In this document: piece after piece, positions 1 to 12,056 of the stretch
Position numbering within the stretch: the first letter of the stretch is position 1
Layout: each line of letters opens with the position of its first letter
Assembly: GCF_000003815.2 (NCBI RefSeq)
Contig: NC_049985.1
Span: 3,492,157-3,556,156, forward strand
DNA length: 64,000 bases
From: Branchiostoma floridae
Lineage: Eukaryota; Chordata; Leptocardii; Amphioxiformes; Branchiostomatidae
Direction: 5' to 3'
Notes under the pieces: model-generated
Seen by the model: the letters and a program-made list of their open reading frames with translations, nothing else
Databases searched by the model: none
Told to the model about the DNA's origin: nothing
Program-made: the position numbers and the translations under genes

Positions 1-240
1 AGCATACCACCCATAAAATCAAGTTCAAGTTGCCTAATGTCAGGGAGTGGCAGAACTCAATAGAGTGAGCAGTAAGTGTTAATGGTGTCTGCGATGTTGT
101 CAGCAACATTTGTGAGACGGGTGATGAGCAGGTCCTGCTGTATGGCAGGGAGTGTGATGGGACTTGATGGAGCAGCAACTGGGAGGGTTAGCATGTGTCA
201 CTGGTGCTGTATAGTACATGTCATCATCTCAGTCTCCGTA

Positions 241-427
241 TGGCCACACCAATTTGATTTGTTGTTTCGTAGATTTTTAAGATTATGCCTAACTGGAAAA
301 ACGTGATGAAAGAAACTGGTTCTGGTGCAGGAACAATGAGGTTCTGGTGCAGTAACAATGTCACACACCAGGGGGACCAAAACTAACATATGCATGTACC
401 ATTACAATCCATCAAATTGGGTTGGCC
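241..427. mobile_element. GGCCACACCAATT-family TIR element
   Basis: Left end GGCCACACCAATTTGATTTG, internal CTAACTGGAAAAACGTGATG, right end TCAAATTGGGTTGGCC. This family (ends TTAGGCCACACCAATTTAA and its complement, about 35-40 bp TIRs) is the most frequent repeat of the window. No transposase is seen. Confidence 0.65.
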
Positions 428-1129
428 TCTGTATATTGTCCAAGCAGAGGTTGGATCACGGAGATAGCAGTGGTTGGGATTACAACTGGCTCGCCTCACA
501 GAAGTGAGCCAGTAAAAATCCTGACCACCACTATCTCCACGACCCAACCTCTGCTTGGAGAATGGCCTCTGTACGGCTACTTACCCTCCAAGTTGTTCTT
601 TGTAGCGCTTGAGCAGAAGCGTAGAGAAGGTTAAGATGGTGATAGGAGGCTCTTTGGTCCTGGCTCGGGTCGTGGACAGGCTACCTGCTCATCAATGGAG
701 TCAGAAAGGTAATTCTCTGGAGCGATCGGGCAGAACTGGAAATGGAAAGGTCTGTCAGTCCAGGTTAGCTTACTGAAAAGCTCATCTTCCTCTGGTTGTG
801 ACTGGAAGGACAGGTGATATGTGTATGTACTGTGTAACGTCAGCTCTCATAACCTCACAGGGTAACCCTGGTTCCAAAACATCAAAAGAAACTGTACAGT
901 GAATTTGAATTTAAAGAGATCTACTGATGCATCATCAGATTCACACTTCAGATATGCTAGTATTCAAGATATTCTTTAAAAAACTTTGATAACGTAGTTT
1001 AGATGTCTTAGTGTGCCTGGCAGAATGTATGAGAGTTACTGTTAAATGTACAGTGTCAATATGCTAAGCAAATTCCACTCAATGTTTTTGATATGTACAA
1101 TCAACAGTGAGTTGACCACGGATTGACAT
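428..1129. other. No gene seen
   Basis: Unique-looking AT-rich DNA with an inverted pair around 440-565 (CCAAGCAGAGGTTGG / CCAACCTCTGCTTGG, flanking an ACTGGCTC / GAGCCAGT palindrome), probably a small fold-back. No coding signal. Confidence 0.6.
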
Positions 1130-1255
1130 AATCCCATTCTGAGGACTGCAGACCTTTTCAAGAGGCGTACAAGATGGTTCAGTGACAACAGATGGGATTT
1201 AAACTCTTAACCCTCTGGTCTTGCAGCAAGGTTACAAACCAATGGTCCATGAACG
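1130..1255 (-). mobile_element. tRNA-derived SINE fragment
   Basis: Reverse orientation: ATTGGTTTGTAACCTTGCTG, then GGGTTAAGAGTTTAAATCCC, resembling A- and B-box regions of a tRNA head. Confidence 0.45.
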
Positions 1256-1256
1256 T

Positions 1257-1480
1257 TAGGCTAAATAAATTCGATTTGTTAGTTCTTGGTTTTTCCAAAA
1301 TATTCTTGACTGGAAAAACATCATGAATGTCAAGGGAAAAATTGGAAAGAAAGGTTCATGCCTTGATGAGCCTTGTTTTACGCTGTAAATACAGTTACAA
1401 CTGTAACATTGAACCTCCCTATTTCCTGCAATATTTGCTAGATACTACAGGGACCAAGGAAATAAACCAGCATGGCCCCT
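1257..1480. mobile_element. GGCCACACCAATT-family TIR element, decayed
   Basis: Left end with TTTGTTAGTTCTTGG, internal GACTGGAAAAACATCATGAA, right end GGAAATAAACCAGCATGGCC. Ends are diverged. Confidence 0.5.
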
Positions 1481-2259
1481 CATGTAATTCAAACCTCAAA
1501 GAATGTTGAGTATGAGATAGAGGCCTTTAAGGAAGGCAGCAAATAAACTTCTTGCGAGTAAAGGAAGTGGATACCCAATGGGAATGAAGAGTTTGAAAAG
1601 TTTGACAAGGAAAGACGGAGGAGCTGATTTCCCCTTGAAGAAAGGCAGTGAATAGACTGCTTGTAAGTCAAGGAAGTCTATACTCACTGGGGATGAAACT
1701 TGAAGACGTTGGCAATGGGAGTCAGAGAACATGATTTCCTTTGAGAAAGCAGAGAAAAGTGCAGTCAGGGTTCTTCAAAGGGCAGCTCATCAGTACTTGG
1801 GCGATCCCGAAAATTGCACGGAAGTCATTACTGTCAAGTGCTCCAGTTTGAGCAGTATGATGACCTTTGCTGAAAGAGAAACCACACTTGAGGGCTGCAT
1901 ACCATAGTTTGTTTGTACTGCATACACCTACATGTGTATGTCAGTCAGTGACTCTGGCAACAGTATAATCAAATACTGGATACTACTACTGTCGGTTCAA
2001 ATAGTTACTGAACTTGCACATTCATAACCATGTTGCCATCTCATAACCTTGTTTGCCCTTAGAGCAGTCTTGTTCATCAGCTGTTGATCGCTAATCTTGA
2101 TGTTTTTGTTTGTCTTGCATACCCGGTAAACTGCCTTATGGCGTTACACATCGGGTTTGTACTGAAGAGTACAAGCTGCATATCTGGGCAGATTTATTTG
2201 ATCCACTGACACCAAGAATTACCCCTACTTTTTTTGATAAATGTGGTAGGTTCTCTTAC
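1481..2259. other. No gene seen
   Basis: Two partial direct repeats (GGAAGTGGATACCCA / GGAAGTCTATACTCA, 1560-1700) and otherwise plain sequence. Confidence 0.6.
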
Positions 2260-2500
2260 ATGCTTGAGGTGTGACTCTCCTCAAGCACAGGACCTCTATT
2301 TAATGTCCTATCCAAGGGAAAGACCAAAGCTATAGGTACTCCTTTTCACCTGAGTAAAGTAAGGAAAGTCATGTAAAGTGCCGTACCTATGGTCATAAGA
2401 TTGGAGGCACATCAATGTATTCATACCCAGAACCTTTGGGTTATGAATTGAACACCCTGCTTGTTGCAATGCATGACCCCACACAGTAAAGAACCTACCA
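2260..2500 (-). mobile_element. tRNA-derived SINE with conserved core
   Basis: Reverse orientation: tRNA-like head (GTGGGGTCATGCATTGCAAC, GGTTCTGGGTATGAATAC), then GGCACTTTACATGACTTTCC, TTACTTTACTCAGGTGAAAA and a GGATAGGACATTAAATAG tail. The same core is in 60983-61140 and 62578-62710. Confidence 0.65.
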
Positions 2501-4719
2501 CACTTAAAGAGTAGTGGTCCTTCCCAGCGTGAGTGTAGTCCTATGGCAATTACTGTCATATTGACGTCACCTGAGTTAGCGCCAAATGGCATCTGCTTCA
2601 GACCCTTGCAATTTAGCCCCACCTATTTTGCACTCCTGTCAACTTGGTCCTATGCTGTAAGGAGAGGGTAGTCAGCCAATAACAATAACAGTTACAGTAA
2701 TAGAATACGCAGCGGCGTATCAAGTACTGTGGTTAGTTAAAGCCATTCACTATAGATAGCTCACACCTTCCTCTGACCCTCAGGTAATCCAGCACACAAG
2801 CATCACATTACACCTGCATGATATTTGTAAACACATCAACTCTAGCTGAAATGATGTATGTCCACAACAGCAAGCATTTTAGCACCATGGACAGTTAGCA
2901 TATCAGTTTATTCACTCACTGCAGCAACTTAACGATTTTACATCCAATCCTTAGTTTTGTTTCCCATTGGAATCAAAATTGTCTTCAGCTTGACTTTGTC
3001 TTACCTTTGTTTTCTATTAGAATTTTTCTTACAAGGTTTCCTATTGGACATCAAAAATTGTCTTCATTCATAGGGTATAAAAGACCTGTTTCTTCCAGAT
3101 AACTTCAGTATCACTGACGAAAGATGGTGGATACTACAGTCAAACCTGTCTATAGCGGCCACTCAAGGGACCGGACAAATTTGGCCACTATAGACAGGTG
3201 GCCTCTGTATAGAGGTGGTAACTTGTAGATAAAATACCCAAGGGACGGACAAAACGTGGCCACTATGGACAGGTGGCCCCTCTGTAGAGGTGGCCCCTAA
3301 TACAGGTTTGACTGTATATCTAAAATGTCTGACCGTTTCCAAAACCATATCCAGTTGCTTGAGTAGCTGCTTTTTTGGCTTATCTTATTACCTGGATGTC
3401 TAATCTCTATCGATGCACATCCAATTCTGTTTCCATGCCTGTTCAGCATTTTATCTCTAAAAGCCCAACAACCAACAAATTGAATTGATGTGGCCTTAAC
3501 TGTTTATCTATGCTATGAAATCTAGCGCATGCTAAATCAATGAGTGACCTGTCAGACCCCATAACCATCTATATAACAACGACGATAAAGGTTCACTGAA
3601 ACTGTCGCATCTTAACATGTTAGTCATGGAAGATTCATGTCGGGTGACAAGACCTTGTCAGTTTTATTACTTGTTTTGATATTTAGATGAATAAGAATCT
3701 CTGGTTCAATAAGACGATGCCCCTGCAGTTGAACCGTGCTCTGATCTGGCCTACTTTGCGCTCAGGAATCGATGACTGAGAAAATTGTCTTGAAAGGAAT
3801 TAAAGATTGTCGCTTATTGGTTTTTCTAGACTTGTTGATGTTTTACCAGTATCAGATCCAAGACTGGTAGAAATCAAACTTTTTGTATCAAATGAAAGAG
3901 TGCATGTCTTCCTGAAAAAAAGTTTTTTCATGATTCTTATCCATTCATGATTGACACTATTGTCAATCTTTTGACTATTGAACAACATGCAACACAATAT
4001 CATTTATGGTTATTTGTCTACTGTCTTTTGAAAGTTAACACTTTGATTCGTATCACAGGTACTGAAAATGTTCTGTCTTTTTTCCATTACATTATTACAA
4101 AATGTATGCTGCAAATGGCTTCAATAGTTTTGGATTAAGGTTGACCTGTATTATAAAGTTCTTAACATGATCCCAGTACTAAGCTTTTGCCAAGGGAAGA
4201 CCCATGGCCCACCTTAATGTCATATCATCATTGGGACTGCCCTCCTTGCAAAGGTCAGTTTTGGTAAAGGGTAAAATTTCCCATCTAGCTCATGTAGATG
4301 TAACAGTCCATGTTTTTGAAAATAAAAACACGTTGTAGTGTAGACACAAATTTCTACATCTCTACATTTTGGTTTGGAGTTTGAATCCTAGCTGCTCTGC
4401 TCGAGCAGCCAACATGACTTCTGTGCAATACTGAAAAGGGTTAACGTTATAGTCTCAAGGAAAGAATGTTAATCATGTTTCACTGTTCCATAATGTGCCT
4501 GTTGCAAAAGCTTTGCGAAAGGGAATTTCTCTGGTACTACAAACCTGTAGATACTGTTAGTGTCTGTCATCTTCTGTCACGACCAGTGAAAGATAAAGGT
4601 TTTGAAATTGGTAGTTTTGCTGTTCTTTGTACCTTTAGAAAATAACAAAACAATGTAATTTTCCTATTCAACTGAACTGAATTTAAGTATAACTCCTCTG
4701 TAACCTACACTGGACTGAA
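2501..4719. other. Mostly empty, with TIR pieces
   Basis: Apart from the 3135-3316 mini-element and a solo GGCCACACC-family right end near 3465-3500, AT-rich DNA with only short chance frames. Confidence 0.55.
3135..3316. mobile_element. TIR mini-element (TACAGTCAAACCTGT ends)
   Basis: TACAGTCAAACCTGT and its inverted copy close a 182-bp element containing GCGGCCACT / GTGGCCACTA and GAGGTGGCC repeats. Related sequence recurs at 40170-40290 and, as a tandem array, at 58125-58410. Confidence 0.75.
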
Positions 4720-5115
4720 ACACATTTTCAGTTTTTGTGCAGACTGAACCAAACAGTTAATATGCTTTGTGACTTTGAAAAACAGGTATACTTTGTGACT
4801 TTGAAAAACAACATCACACAGAACATTTGATATCATATATAGTAACTGTACAATGTCACTTGTTCATCTTGTCAGAGAAAGTTGATTTGCAGGAGAGCTC
4901 TTCAGTAAGTACTCAGGATTGGAACACAAATTTTTCAATTTTTTGCAGACTTAAATAAACAGTAATGCTTCAGACTTTCGAAACAACATGACACAGATTC
5001 TGTATACATTTTGTAGTAACTAATTAATTATACAATGTCACTTTCGTTTACTGATTTGCAGGATAACTCTTCAATACACTGGAGTAGAACACATTTTCCT
5101 CTTTTTTTTGCAGAC
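4720..5115. repeat. ~190-bp tandem repeat, about two units
   Basis: Units share TTTTTGCAGACT, AACAACATGACACAGA, GTAGTAACT, ACAATGTCACTT and GATTTGCAGGA; degenerate. Confidence 0.6.
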
Positions 5116-5382
5116 TGAAAATGATAAAGCACCACCCGTTGGGAGGGCATCCGGTCAGTCTGTAATTTCAGACAATGTTCAGTCTGACTCATGTTATCTG
5201 CGCCACACAGACCGAATCACAGATGGCAGGGTTAGGGGGCTCAGCGACCACTAACTGTTAGGGCTTGTGGGGATGGCTGTGTGACATAACGGTACATCAT
5301 TCTGGTGAAGCCACACCAATTTTGTTATTTGGTTCTGGAATCTAAAAAAAATGTTGAACTGCATGGAAGATCAATATCAAAA

Positions 5383-5577
5383 TACTGTAAATGCATTTAA
5401 GTTTGCGGGGATTTACTTTCGAGGTAGCGGGAAAATGGAGTGTTTGCAGTGGTATACTATAATGTTTGCGGTAACTATAATGGAAGAATGTTCGTGGTGG
5501 TTTTAAGTTTCTGATGAGGCGGCCACCGCAAAAACTGCAAACATAAAACTACCGCAAACATTTCTGCATTTACAGTA
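5383..5577. mobile_element. TIR mini-element (TACTGTAAATGCA family)
   Basis: Terminal repeats TACTGTAAATGCA / TGCATTTACAGTA; interior rich in GTTTGCGGTGG and its complement, so most of the element can fold on itself. A second copy lies at 6835-7039. This copy is nested inside a larger TIR element (5306-6044). Confidence 0.8.
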
Positions 5578-5764
5578 GAGTCTGAGGGGAAGTGTGTACC
5601 TTAAAGTGAATAAAAGAAAGTGAATTCAAAGTTATCTCAAACCAGTTTAGTTCACTGAAGAGCCCTTCTTCCGCTGGTCATGACAGAGAAAATAGATGCG
5701 ATGTTCAGTACTTACATGTACATTGTGTCAGGAAAATTTCCCTTAGGCTAGTTTCTTTCGACAA

Positions 5765-5935
5765 GCACAATAATCAGTGGACTATAGCTTAATGTCCCAT
5801 CCAAAGGACTTCAACCCTTTCCAGTAGCATAAATGTCAGGTGAGTGACACACCCGGAATCAAACTCATGGCTTCTGGTTCCAGAGGTAGGGTCGCTAACC
5901 ACTGGACTACGCACGCTACACATGTACGCTAATCA
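5765..5935 (-). mobile_element. tRNA-derived SINE
   Basis: Reverse orientation: GTCCAGTGGTTAGCGACC, then GAGTTTGATTCCGGGTGTG (B-box-like), and a tail with GGATGGGACATTAAGC. Nested inside the 5306-6044 element. Confidence 0.65.
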
Positions 5936-6044
5936 GAAGTTATCCTCCAAGCTCTCTGTTTAGGTGGTGTCCTCTTGCTACATGTAAGTCATAACACTAT
6001 AAAAAAAGTCAGAGAAACAAAATAATAATTGGTGTGGCCTAACA

Positions 6045-7589
6045 GCAGATGGCAGGGCTAAGGATGTTCAGCGAACATTAACAGTTGGGTTTGTAGCAGT
6101 GAGCTTGTAACATAACCTTACATTATTCAAGTTACAGCACATTGATATTGCTGTCAAGTGTATTGGAGTCTGGAGCTATAGAAAGAGCTCATACAGCAAT
6201 TTGAAAAGCTGACAACTCAAAATTTGTATAGCTGAGAAAGATTCTTAGTGATGGTTTTCCATCACATGACTGTGCAGAATGTGAAATAAACATGTCAAAA
6301 GAAATTCAATGCATTTTGAATATAGCATAATATATTATACATTTATTGTAAGGGATTTATACATTTAAAAAAATTCCTAGCATGTCATGTCAAGCGATCT
6401 TGCATTTTTTCAGTTTGGGCCTTCTTTTTAAGTGTCATGAGTTATATTTCTTAATCACATAAAAGGAGAAGCCTTTCTTTGGTAAATTGATAGCTGGTTT
6501 GTAATTTTCTGTACAATACATCATGTATCTCAAGTTTTCCATGTTGCTCAAACTTCTTACATACATGTAAGCTTGGATTAGGAAACAATGAAACTTCTTA
6601 CAGATTTTGTTTTCTCTTATCCCTAAAGATCATGACAAAGTGTTCTCAACTCTGGGACATAAGCCAAGTTTCATCCAGCATATCACTCTTTTGTCCTCTG
6701 CATAAAATCCCTGTCTGAAAAGTAGCAGATAATCCATCTCGTTCAATCTGTACTAGTTATTGTTCCTTGCAAGAAAGTCATATGTCTTCTTGAAGATTCC
6801 CAAAGTCTGTCATGTCTTTCTGGTAGTCATGACTTACTGTAAATGCATTTAAGTTTGCGGGGATTTAATTTTGCGGTAGCGGGAAAAAGGACTTTTTGCG
6901 GTGGTTTTAATTTCTTGGTAGCACTGATGCACTGTAGTCTCTTACTGTCATGTTTGCGGTGGTTTTAGATTCGCAGTAAAGCGGCCACCGCGAAAAACCC
7001 AAACATTAAACCACCGCGAAATTTTCTGCATTTACAGTATGCTAAGCCTTAAACATGAGTTTTCAAACAAGAGTTTGGAGGTGTCAAGTCTCAGTGAAAT
7101 ATTCACAGTTTCTCACTTAATTGCAAGTTAATCATCTTTGAAAAATGGTTCTGATCAACATACGTGTAATATTTGCCCATTAATCACTTTCTGTCAGTAT
7201 ACAATAATGACCTGAGGATATGGAAAATGTTGGGCTTTTCATCTGCTTCCAAAAAAGAAGTCAAACCCAACCTGTTTAGAAATAGCCAACACTAGTATGT
7301 ATATTCGAATAGTCTCTTTTTACAATAATGTTTATCACTGTCCATTGTCACATTAGTGTTCCCTATGTTTCTACTATGTAAATGCAATTAGCCTCCAGGC
7401 ATGAACTTGCCAAATGAATAAACTTTCTATATTGAACTGCAAAAACAGACAGACAGACAGACCAAAAATAATACCTCCCAGTAAAATAGTAGACTCTTCC
7501 ATTGACCCCACGACCTGGAATGTCTATCATATCTAATAAATGACTGCTTCTACCACCTCTGAAATCTACTTCCTTTCACCTCTACAAGT
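6045..7589. other. Mostly empty
   Basis: Contains 6835-7039 (mini-element) and a (CAGA)n tract near 7446. No coding signal. Confidence 0.55.
6835..7039. mobile_element. TIR mini-element (TACTGTAAATGCA family), second copy
   Basis: Same terminal repeats and the same GTTTGCGGTGG / CCACCGCGAAA interior as 5383-5577, with a TA target signature. Confidence 0.8.
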
Positions 7590-8535
7590 TTGATCAGTGT
7601 TGCAGAAATATCTTTTGAAAACTGTCTCCAAGAAGACGTTGTTTATGTATGTCTAGATACAGAAAACTTCTTTATTAGAGGTTACTGCACTTATGCCTGT
7701 ACTTACCAGATCAGCAAGCATGTATGACTTAAGGCAGTCATGCAAAAATTTGTTTCGACATCAGATTGAAACCCTCTTTGAGGTAACATGAAGTCTTCCC
7801 ATCATTCTTGTTGTCCTGACTTGTGCCTTTACTTATCCAATCTGCCAGAATGTATAAGTTATGACAGCCTAGCAGAAATATATTTTCAACACTTTCTCTG
7901 AGCAGACATTTGGCTTGCTCGTATATATATATATGACATTGTACATAAAGCCTCTTGGAGGTTTCGGCAGGTCCACCCAATGTTCTTGTATTTCTGACTT
8001 ACGCTTGTACTTATCCGATCAGCAAGCATGTATGAGTGAAGGCAGTCTTGCAAAAATGTGTTTTGAAAATTGTCTCCAGCTGACAGACGTTTGGCTTGTT
8101 CATGCATGTCTTTCTTGTGGTTTCTCCTATTGTCTCAGACATTGTGTTGAACCCTTCTTGGAGTTTTTGGCAAGTCCTCCCATTGTTCTTAACTGATCAG
8201 CAGGCATGTATGGGTTTAGGCAGTCTTGCAAAAATATATAGTTTTCAAAATTGTCTCCAAGCTGATATTTGTATTGCTTGTTTATGTGTGTCTTTCTTGT
8301 GGTGTCTCCTTTGTTTCGTATGGAAACCTACTTAGTGATTATGGCAAGTCTCTCCCATTGTTCTACTAGTCCTGACTTATGTCTGTACTTACCCAATCAG
8401 CAAGCATGTATGAGTTTTGCAAAGATATTATCTTGCAGTTGGAGGTAACATCAAGTCTCTCCCATCGTTCTACTAGTCCTGACTTATGCCTGTACTTATC
8501 CGATCAGCGAGCATGTCTGTATGAAGAAAGACTTG
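7590..8535. repeat. ~190-bp tandem array, about five units
   Basis: Units share GTACTTATCCGATCAGCAAG, CATGTATGAG, GGCAGTCTTGCAAAAAT, TGTCTCCA and CCCATTGTTCT. Most open frames here are repeat translations. Confidence 0.75.
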
Positions 8536-8715
8536 CAGGTGGCGGTAGTCCATGCCCATAATTGGCCCCATAAAGCATCCAAAGCCCCACACCTCCCCAA
8601 TAACGTCCACGGCCAGGGATGGATTGGAACCGCTACCACCGCCATCCAACACTGCCTGCAAGGCTTCTGTATCGACAATCTGGATGGGAAAATGGAGTGT
8701 GGGGAGCACTTTTGA
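8533..8715. other. GC-rich open block, possible exon, strand uncertain
   Basis: A sharp GC-rich island next to the 190-bp array. Minus strand 8533-8679 is open for 49 codons after a good acceptor (CATTTTCCCATCCAG), reading DTEALQAVLDGGGSGSNPSL and onward, but its donor is weak. The plus strand is also open (8521-8715) with an acceptor-like TTGCAG at 8538. Product not recognised. Confidence 0.25.
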
Positions 8716-9534
8716 GTTAAGTGAGCGAGAAAAGTGGCTTAATGACTGTTTTGAGGGATGAAAAGAAACAGGAGAGTCATCTCCTGGGCCTTGAGTAGAG
8801 GGAATATTTCACTCCCCTATAAAAAAAGTGCATGTTTATGGCTTTCTCAGGCTGGTATGATATACACAATTATTGGGTTCTGTTTGTCACCTCTATATTT
8901 AATGTATGAAATGGAGGTAAAAAAATGTTTTACAGAGCATGTGTGTGTTTCTTGTATTTCAAGTGCGATGCAAAATCAAAACATCTCATTGAAATGTTGA
9001 AAACAGAATCTGAGAGCTGCTTCTGGTGCACGCATTTTCAGGGAGCCAACTTTTCTCCAAGCCTTATGTTTCTGTCTTGATCTCTTGCTAACTTTTACTT
9101 TAAAATGTTCAAGAGCTAAGAAAATGAATTTCTGTGGCCTTAGATGATAATGCTGATGATGAAGAAGGGTTTATTCAGTTTCAATTCTTTGCAAACAAAC
9201 AAACAAACAAACACACACAAACCGCTGGTTACCTGAATTAGTACTAATGAAAATAACATTTCAGCACCCTGGACAGATACCACTAACCATTTGGCAACAG
9301 TTTTTAACTTCTGGGGAAATATAGCTTGACTATATAGCACCGATTTTAACCAGTTTTAAACCTGTTACAGTTAAAATACCTCATTTGTCAGGAGAAAAAC
9401 GAATAAATTAGAAAAAGCAGATTCAGCTTTAGTTCTAGACTAGCCAGGAAAAACAATTTGTTTACTCGAACGGCACTACGAAACCTGCCAACTCTAGCTT
9501 TTTGGCCAGCAATTGTTAAGAGCTCTAAATGACA
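8716..9534. other. No gene seen
   Basis: AT-rich; (CAAA)n/(CACA)n tract at 9191-9222, likely the tail of a reversed retroelement. Confidence 0.55.
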
Positions 9535-10258
9535 AACTTTCAAACTTTAAGGCTTTCTACTAAATTTTCCATAACTGAAAACACAACAATTTTTTTGCTA
9601 GCCCTTAACAACTCCAAGGCATGGCTAACAGTGTAGATATCACCAAAAACCAACCAACCAGCCTCCACTGGAGGAGCAAAACTCTCCGCACAGAAATTTA
9701 CAGTTCTCTGGCCCATCTTCCACCCCACACTGGACACGCCTCTCCTCTCCTTCACCCATCAAAATCTACAAGAAAAAGAAAAATAAATGATGAAATTTTC
9801 TACTAACTTAAAATTAATTCAGACCTTAAGTTTTTTAGGACCATAACTAAAAACACAACATTTTTTTTCTGCTAAGACTTAACAACTCCAAGGCCTGGCT
9901 AACTCTAGATCTCACCAAGCAGACAACCAACCTCCACTAGAAAAGCAAGACTCAGTTGTCAGATTACTCTCCGCACAGAGATTTACAGTTCTCTGGCCCA
10001 TCTTTCACCACACACTGGACACGCCTCCCCTCTCCTATCCGTCAAAATCTACAAGAAAAAGAACTTAATTGCAAAGAGGAGAGAAGAGACTCGGGAGCTA
10101 TGTTACGGCTGGATACCAGGCTACAACTAACCAACCTCCACTAGAGGAGCAAGACTCAGTTAATTACCCTCTGCACAGAGATTTACAGTTGTGCAGTCCA
10201 TCTTCCACCCCGCACTGGACGCGCATCCCCTCTCCTTCACCCAGCCGGCTGTGAGGAG
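9535..10258. repeat. ~285-bp tandem array, about 2.5 units
   Basis: Units share AACTCCAAGGCATGGCTAAC, CCAACCTCCACTAGAGGAGC, TCCGCACAGAGATTTACAG and CACTGGACACGCC. After it, 10259-10368 is GC-richer unique sequence with no frame of note. Confidence 0.75.
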
Positions 10259-10732
10259 TTAATCCCCTGAAAATAACACTTCGCTCACATTTCCTCGCTG
10301 CCACCAGCAATGCCTGCCAACTCCGTTTACGAAAACGACTCTGCGAGTTGCCCCCAACACTCTGTCACTAAGGCCACACCAGCACATTTCTTTGGCTCTC
10401 GGACATTGTAAGATGAAGATACATGTATATCATGAAAACAATATGACTGAGTGTCTCTCTCTTGGCTTGGCTTCTTGAACGAAGATCATATAGGATGTGT
10501 TTAGGTATCCTAGCGAGAGAATATTACTACCAACACTTTGTTTTCTACATGTTTTCCAGTTAAGGATGTATCTAAAATATCTGAGAAATAAATCAAATTG
10601 ATGAGACGTCATGATGATGTTGTACTGTTATATACAAATTTGACTGATAACTCACTATGACAGTCTATACTCTTTTCATAAACTGAGTCCACCAAGACAC
10701 AAACCTGCTCCCAAGGCTTTGTTATCAAATTA

Positions 10733-10932
10733 TGCATAACATTGAGCAGATTAAAATGGGACTGAGCAGAGCACTTTGGACTAATGCTAATGTAGCCTTT
10801 CACAGACTACACCTATATATCAGATATTTTGTGAAAATGTATTTTGAAAGGTAATTAATATGTAGAATGCAGTTAGATGTCTCCAGGAACAAAGTCAATT
10901 CTGGAGAATTCTGCAGAATTCTGGGAACTGAG
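10733..10932. mobile_element. Truncated copy of the TIR element at 15.0 kb
   Basis: About 190 bases align at roughly 95% with 15025-15215, including the start of the AATTCTGCAG repeat. The right terminal repeat is missing. Confidence 0.65.
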
Positions 10933-11015
10933 TTTATTGTTTGTTGTTCCTCATCAGGAGAGGGTGACATTGCATGAAAGTGGTGTGGGTTAAGAATGGA
11001 CGGAATGAAGTAATG

Positions 11016-11340
11016 TTCATATAGTAAGGTTCTTTTAGCACAACCAGAAAATAACTTACACCCAACGTTTCGGTGTTTGTCAGACACCATCATCAGGGTG
11101 GAATGACGGGAACTACTTCTTGCTGCTACTTATAGCCGATGTAGGTGGCGTTGCAGCAGCAAGAATGCCGTCCCAGACGTGGCTCAGCTTGTATCCCCCC
11201 TCATCTCTGTTCATGACTGGCACTGATTTTCTGATCCAAACTGCTTCTTTAATCCATCGAGTTCTTCTGTTTTCCTCTCTGTCAATGACTCTGGATGTAA
11301 CTTATTTTCTGGTTGTGCTAAAAGAACCTTACTATATGAA
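11016..11340 (-). mobile_element. Penelope-like element 3' fragment with inverted arms
   Basis: On the minus strand 11113-11289 encodes 58 residues ending in a stop and containing RRTRWIKEAVWIRKS and MNRDEGGYKLSHVWD, the kind of sequence that follows the GIY-YIG domain at the C-terminus of Penelope-like elements. The piece is bounded by 48-base inverted arms (11016-11063 and 11293-11340, 46 of 48 matching), which is consistent with the inverted terminal duplications of this class. The RT and most of the endonuclease are missing. Confidence 0.7.
11067..11096 (-). ncRNA. Hammerhead-like ribozyme core downstream of the Penelope-like ORF
   Basis: Minus strand, 17 bases after the ORF stop: CTGATGA, then a hairpin (GGTGT, 7-base loop, ACACC), then GAAAC. 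These are the two conserved hammerhead core boxes separated by stem II. Hammerhead motifs are known in the terminal repeats of Penelope-like elements. A clear cleavage triplet and stem III were not identified, so activity is uncertain. Confidence 0.4.
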
Positions 11341-11428
11341 TAATTGCCAACCTGATGAAGTTATTCACGGATATGAAGTAATGTTTTCCCAGTCAAACAT
11401 ATCTTTTTGACATCAAAGAATCAGTGAC

Positions 11429-11677
11429 TTAAGGGCATACCAATTTAATTGGTTGGTTGGTTATCGGATTTTAAAAACATAAAAAGAATATGCTTAACTG
11501 GAAAAACATAATGAAAACAAAGAATGAGGACCAAGTTTATGCCTTGGTTTTATGAAGTGGATACAGTGTCATATTCATATTCTTTTTTTTACCTGCCCGT
11601 TGCTTATATAATGTCTGATTGCTGCACTTTCACTTGAAAAAATTAGAGTACCAACAAGTTAAATTGGTGTGGACTAA
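11429..11677. mobile_element. GGCCACACCAATT-family TIR element, complete
   Basis: Both ends present (CATACCAATTTAATTGG and AAATTGGTGTGGACTAA), 249 bp, with the family's internal CTTAACTGGAAAAACATAAT and the AAGTGGATACAG middle part. Confidence 0.7.
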
Positions 11678-11845
11678 AGAGGGCTAGAATGAAGGACATC
11701 TGATTACTGCATGGGGAATAAAGTATTTTTCCCAGTTTAACATATCTTGTTAACACCACCAAAGAACCAATGATTTAACTTGGTATGGCCCTTAAAAGAT
11801 GGCTGGAGATAAGGACATTTGATGTTGACTTGGGAAATAAAGTAC

Positions 11846-12056
11846 TACTGTAATTCCTGATATTTTCAATGTACTGTTATGTTCACGGTTTTCACTGTGA
11901 CGACTATAACGTGAACTTATCATTACTGATAACAAATAAATCACAGCCTTTTTTAATGCGCACTTGTCACGACAGTGAACATTAAGTTCTGAGAACAAGT
12001 TAAATTTTCCCAGACCGTGAAAATTTGGTACCGTGAAGACAAAGTGAATTACAGTA
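11846..12056. mobile_element. TIR mini-element (TACTGTAATTC ends)
   Basis: TACTGTAATTC and GAATTACAGTA termini. It splits a unit of the surrounding tandem repeat: an uninterrupted version of the junction is seen near 11730. Confidence 0.75.

Larger units (their letters stand above)
5306..6044. mobile_element. GGCCACACCAATT-family element with nested insertions
   Basis: Left end at 5306 (AAGCCACACCAATTTTG) and right end at 6044 (AATTGGTGTGGCCTAAC). Inside lie a TACTGTAAATGCA mini-element (5383-5577) and a reversed SINE (5765-5935). The outside flanks on both sides (5222-5305 and 6049-6130) are related to each other. Confidence 0.6.

Noticed and set aside
7738-8561. Several short frames with similar residues
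   Set aside because: Translations of the 190-bp tandem array.
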